Shown here piece after piece: positions 4,945 to 6,075 of a DNA stretch of 6,075 nt (its first letter is position 1; each line of letters starts with the position of its first letter). Source of the DNA: Bacillota bacterium (lineage in GTDB: Bacteria > Bacillota > Desulfotomaculia > Desulfotomaculales > JAJYZD01). The notes beneath the pieces are model-generated. The model was not told where the DNA came from and ran no database searches. It saw nothing but the letters and a program-made list of their open reading frames with translations. The translations under genes and the position numbers were made by a program. Location of the stretch: the NCBI GenBank assembly GCA_021800315.1, contig JAJYZD010000227.1, forward strand, positions 1 to 6,075. Reading direction: 5' to 3'.

Positions 4945-5106
4945 GGCATGTCTCAGAAACTTGTTGACAGCGGACATGCCCCCGGTTCGGTTCGCGGCCG
5001 CCAGCAAGCCCCGGGAATTCAGAAGATGCTGGCACTCCGGAGTATGAGATAACGACCATCACCCGCCAACTTGTCAACTGATTTTAGAGCGGAAATGAGA
5101 CATGCC
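4945..5106. mobile_element. inverted-repeat element, copy 2 (MITE or gutted insertion sequence)
   Basis: GGCATGTCTCA (4945-4955) and TGAGACATGCC (5096-5106) are perfect 11-bp inverted repeats. The left arm continues GAAACTTGTTGACA and the right arm reads TTGTCAACTGATTTTAGAGCGG, both close to copy 1 (1928-2106). The interior is poorly conserved between copies apart from GGAATTC and scattered bases. A frame near the right end reads NSEDAGTPEYEITTITRQLVN to a stop in the terminal repeat, a possible transposase C-terminus. An extra internal GACATGCC (4973-4980) pairs with the left end, suggesting an internal deletion. It interrupts the group II intron fragment, so it arrived after the intron. Confidence 0.75.
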
Positions 5107-5108
5107 GC

Positions 5109-5127
5109 CTCCGGGCTTGTCCCGGAG
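5109..5127. other. small stem-loop
   Basis: CTCCGGG (5109-5115) and CCCGGAG (5121-5127) form a perfect 7-bp stem with a 5-nt loop just right of the inverted-repeat element. The following ATAATT is a poor T-tract, so termination is doubtful. Copy 1 of the element is also followed by a hairpin, at 2119-2147. Confidence 0.35.
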
Positions 5128-5189
5128 ATAATTCACTATGACACCAAACCACCCCAGGCCAGTGGCGGCAAGGCTTTCGGAGCTAACCT

Positions 5190-5195
5190 TATAGT
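5190..5195 (+). promoter_or_regulatory. possible -10 hexamer (TATAGT) for the beta-propeller gene
   Basis: TATAGT matches the sigma-70 -10 at 5 of 6 positions and lies 23 bp before the ATG at 5219. No good -35 is seen about 17 bp upstream (GGCAAG). It could be an activator-dependent promoter or chance. Confidence 0.25.
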
Positions 5196-5218
5196 CATAT
5201 GAAAGGAAGTGCCAAGGC

Positions 5219-6075
5219 ATGAACCCCAAATTTGGAAGGTGGTTGCGGCGCATCGTTCCCGTTTTGTACGCTTTGTCCCTGGCCGCCCTGCCTCTGGCTG
5301 CGGTGGCCGGGGCCGCTGCGGCGGCCCCGTCTTCCGGCTCCGGCGGCGGGCCGATTCCCATCTACAACCCGAAGCTGGAGCACCAGTGGTTCTACGGGCA
5401 GCGCCTGGAGGGGACGGGGCTCACTCCCGCCCAGGCCGCCCAGGGCTATGCCCAGGCGGTGGGACAGGCCCAGGGCATGACTCGCGCCGCCCTGAGCCCG
5501 CAGGGGCTGGCGCCGGCGGGCATCCCTGCGGCTACCGACACGTGGCGGAACCTCGGACCGGCACCGGTGACCGGGACGCAGGACTGGTCGGGGTCGCAGG
5601 CCGCATCCGGGCGCATCTCCAGCATCGCCCTGTCGGGCAGCACCTTGTACGTCGGTACCGCGGGGGGCGGGGTGTGGTCCTCCGCCAACGACGGCGCGAG
5701 CTGGACGCCCCTGACCGACGGCCAGCCCAGCCTGGCCATGGGGGCCGTGGCCGTGGATCCCAATAACCCGAGTGTCATCTACGCGGGCACTGGGGAGGCC
5801 CACGAGAGCGGGGATTCCTTCTACGGCGAGGGCCTTTTGAAGTCCACCGACGGCGGGACGAGTTGGAGCGTTTACGGGGCGACCTATTTCGCCGGCAGCT
5901 ACATCGCCGCGGTGGTCGTGAACCCGCTGAATTCCAGCGACGTCTACGTGGCGGGAAACATGGGCCTCTACGAGTCCACCGACGCCGGCAACACTTGGGC
6001 TAAGGTTGGGCCCTGGGGCAACTACCAGGTGACCGCATTGGTCATCAACCCGAAGAACGGTGATCTGTACGCGGC
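5219..6075 (+). CDS. secreted BNR/Asp-box beta-propeller protein (partial, C-terminus off the window)
   Basis: From ATG 5219 the frame stays open to the window edge (285 full codons). The start MNPKFGRWLRRIVPV and the hydrophobic run to AVAGAAAAAP form a Sec signal peptide with likely cleavage around residues 34-36, followed by a Ser/Gly-rich stretch. From about residue 108 (TWRNLGPAPVTG) repeated beta-propeller blades appear, with Asp boxes SANDGASW (155-162), STDGGTSW (209-216) and STDAGNTW (253-260). Between them recur IALSGSTLYVGTAGGGVW, VAVDPNNPSVIYAGTGEA and VVVNPLNSSDVYVAG. This matches exported sialidase-/VPS10-like BNR proteins. Catalytic sialidase residues cannot be judged because most of the protein is missing, so ligand binding or hydrolysis remains open. 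AAGGA lies 11 nt before the ATG. SLH or other anchoring domains may lie beyond the edge, as in the upstream SLH protein. Confidence 0.9.
   Translation, partial: MNPKFGRWLRRIVPVLYALSLAALPLAAVAGAAAAAPSSGSGGGPIPIYNPKLEHQWFYGQRLEGTGLTPAQAAQGYAQAVGQAQGMTRAALSPQGLAPAGIPAATDTWRNLGPAPVTGTQDWSGSQAASGRISSIALSGSTLYVGTAGGGVWSSANDGASWTPLTDGQPSLAMGAVAVDPNNPSVIYAGTGEAHESGDSFYGEGLLKSTDGGTSWSVYGATYFAGSYIAAVVVNPLNSSDVYVAGNMGLYESTDAGNTWAKVGPWGNYQVTALVINPKNGDLYA

Noticed and set aside
4692..5077. Open frames of 79-100 codons over the second intron fragment and the inverted-repeat element
   Set aside because: They cross the junction between two unrelated mobile sequences and show no protein motif; the region reads as structured RNA and transposon ends.
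5209..5766. A 185-codon open frame overlapping the propeller gene
   Set aside because: It is frame-shifted relative to the frame with the signal peptide and Asp boxes, and is Gly/Arg-rich without motifs.

Overview
The window looks like a chromosomal segment of a GC-rich, Gram-positive-type bacterium with an S-layer, perhaps a thermophilic Firmicute-like lineage. This rests on three SLH domains in one secreted protein, GC-rich codon use, purine-rich Shine-Dalgarno sites and group II intron debris. No 16S or other marker gene is present, so the taxonomic placement is inference.

Left block (about 1-1560, minus strand). This is a small sugar-phosphate operon read right to left. A candidate promoter (1531-1559) is followed by a 38-codon ORF of unknown function that overlaps the next start by four bases. 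Then comes a class I mannose-6-phosphate isomerase (manA, 351-1346), followed by the N-terminal 91 residues of a HAD-superfamily phosphatase or phosphomannomutase-like protein that runs off the left edge. The two recognisable genes suggest fructose-6-P / mannose-6-P interconversion, possibly feeding glycan synthesis.

Gene-poor block (about 1560-2260). It holds five 23-bp tandem repeats at exact spacing (resembling IS21-type transposase-binding ends), a G/C-tract hairpin, a 14-bp palindrome, a 175-bp element with 13-bp terminal inverted repeats, and a strong hairpin terminator.

Surface-protein block (about 2150-4175, plus strand). A small ORF with a recognisable conserved core (about 2300-2437) precedes a 479-residue exported protein with an IPT/TIG domain, a Gly-rich linker, a ZU5-like domain and three SLH repeats. 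A 33-bp promoter/operator-like module is present twice, once upstream of each of these genes.

Mobile debris (about 4400-5106). Two successive sequences each look like the 5' end (domain I) of a bacterial group II intron. There is no visible intron-encoded protein or domain V. The second is interrupted by a second copy of the inverted-repeat element.

Right edge (5219-6075, plus strand). This is the beginning of a second large secreted protein, a BNR/Asp-box beta-propeller, cut by the window end. Overall, two cell-surface genes are separated by decayed mobile elements next to a mannose-phosphate operon. No defence system, CRISPR array, rRNA or tRNA is visible.
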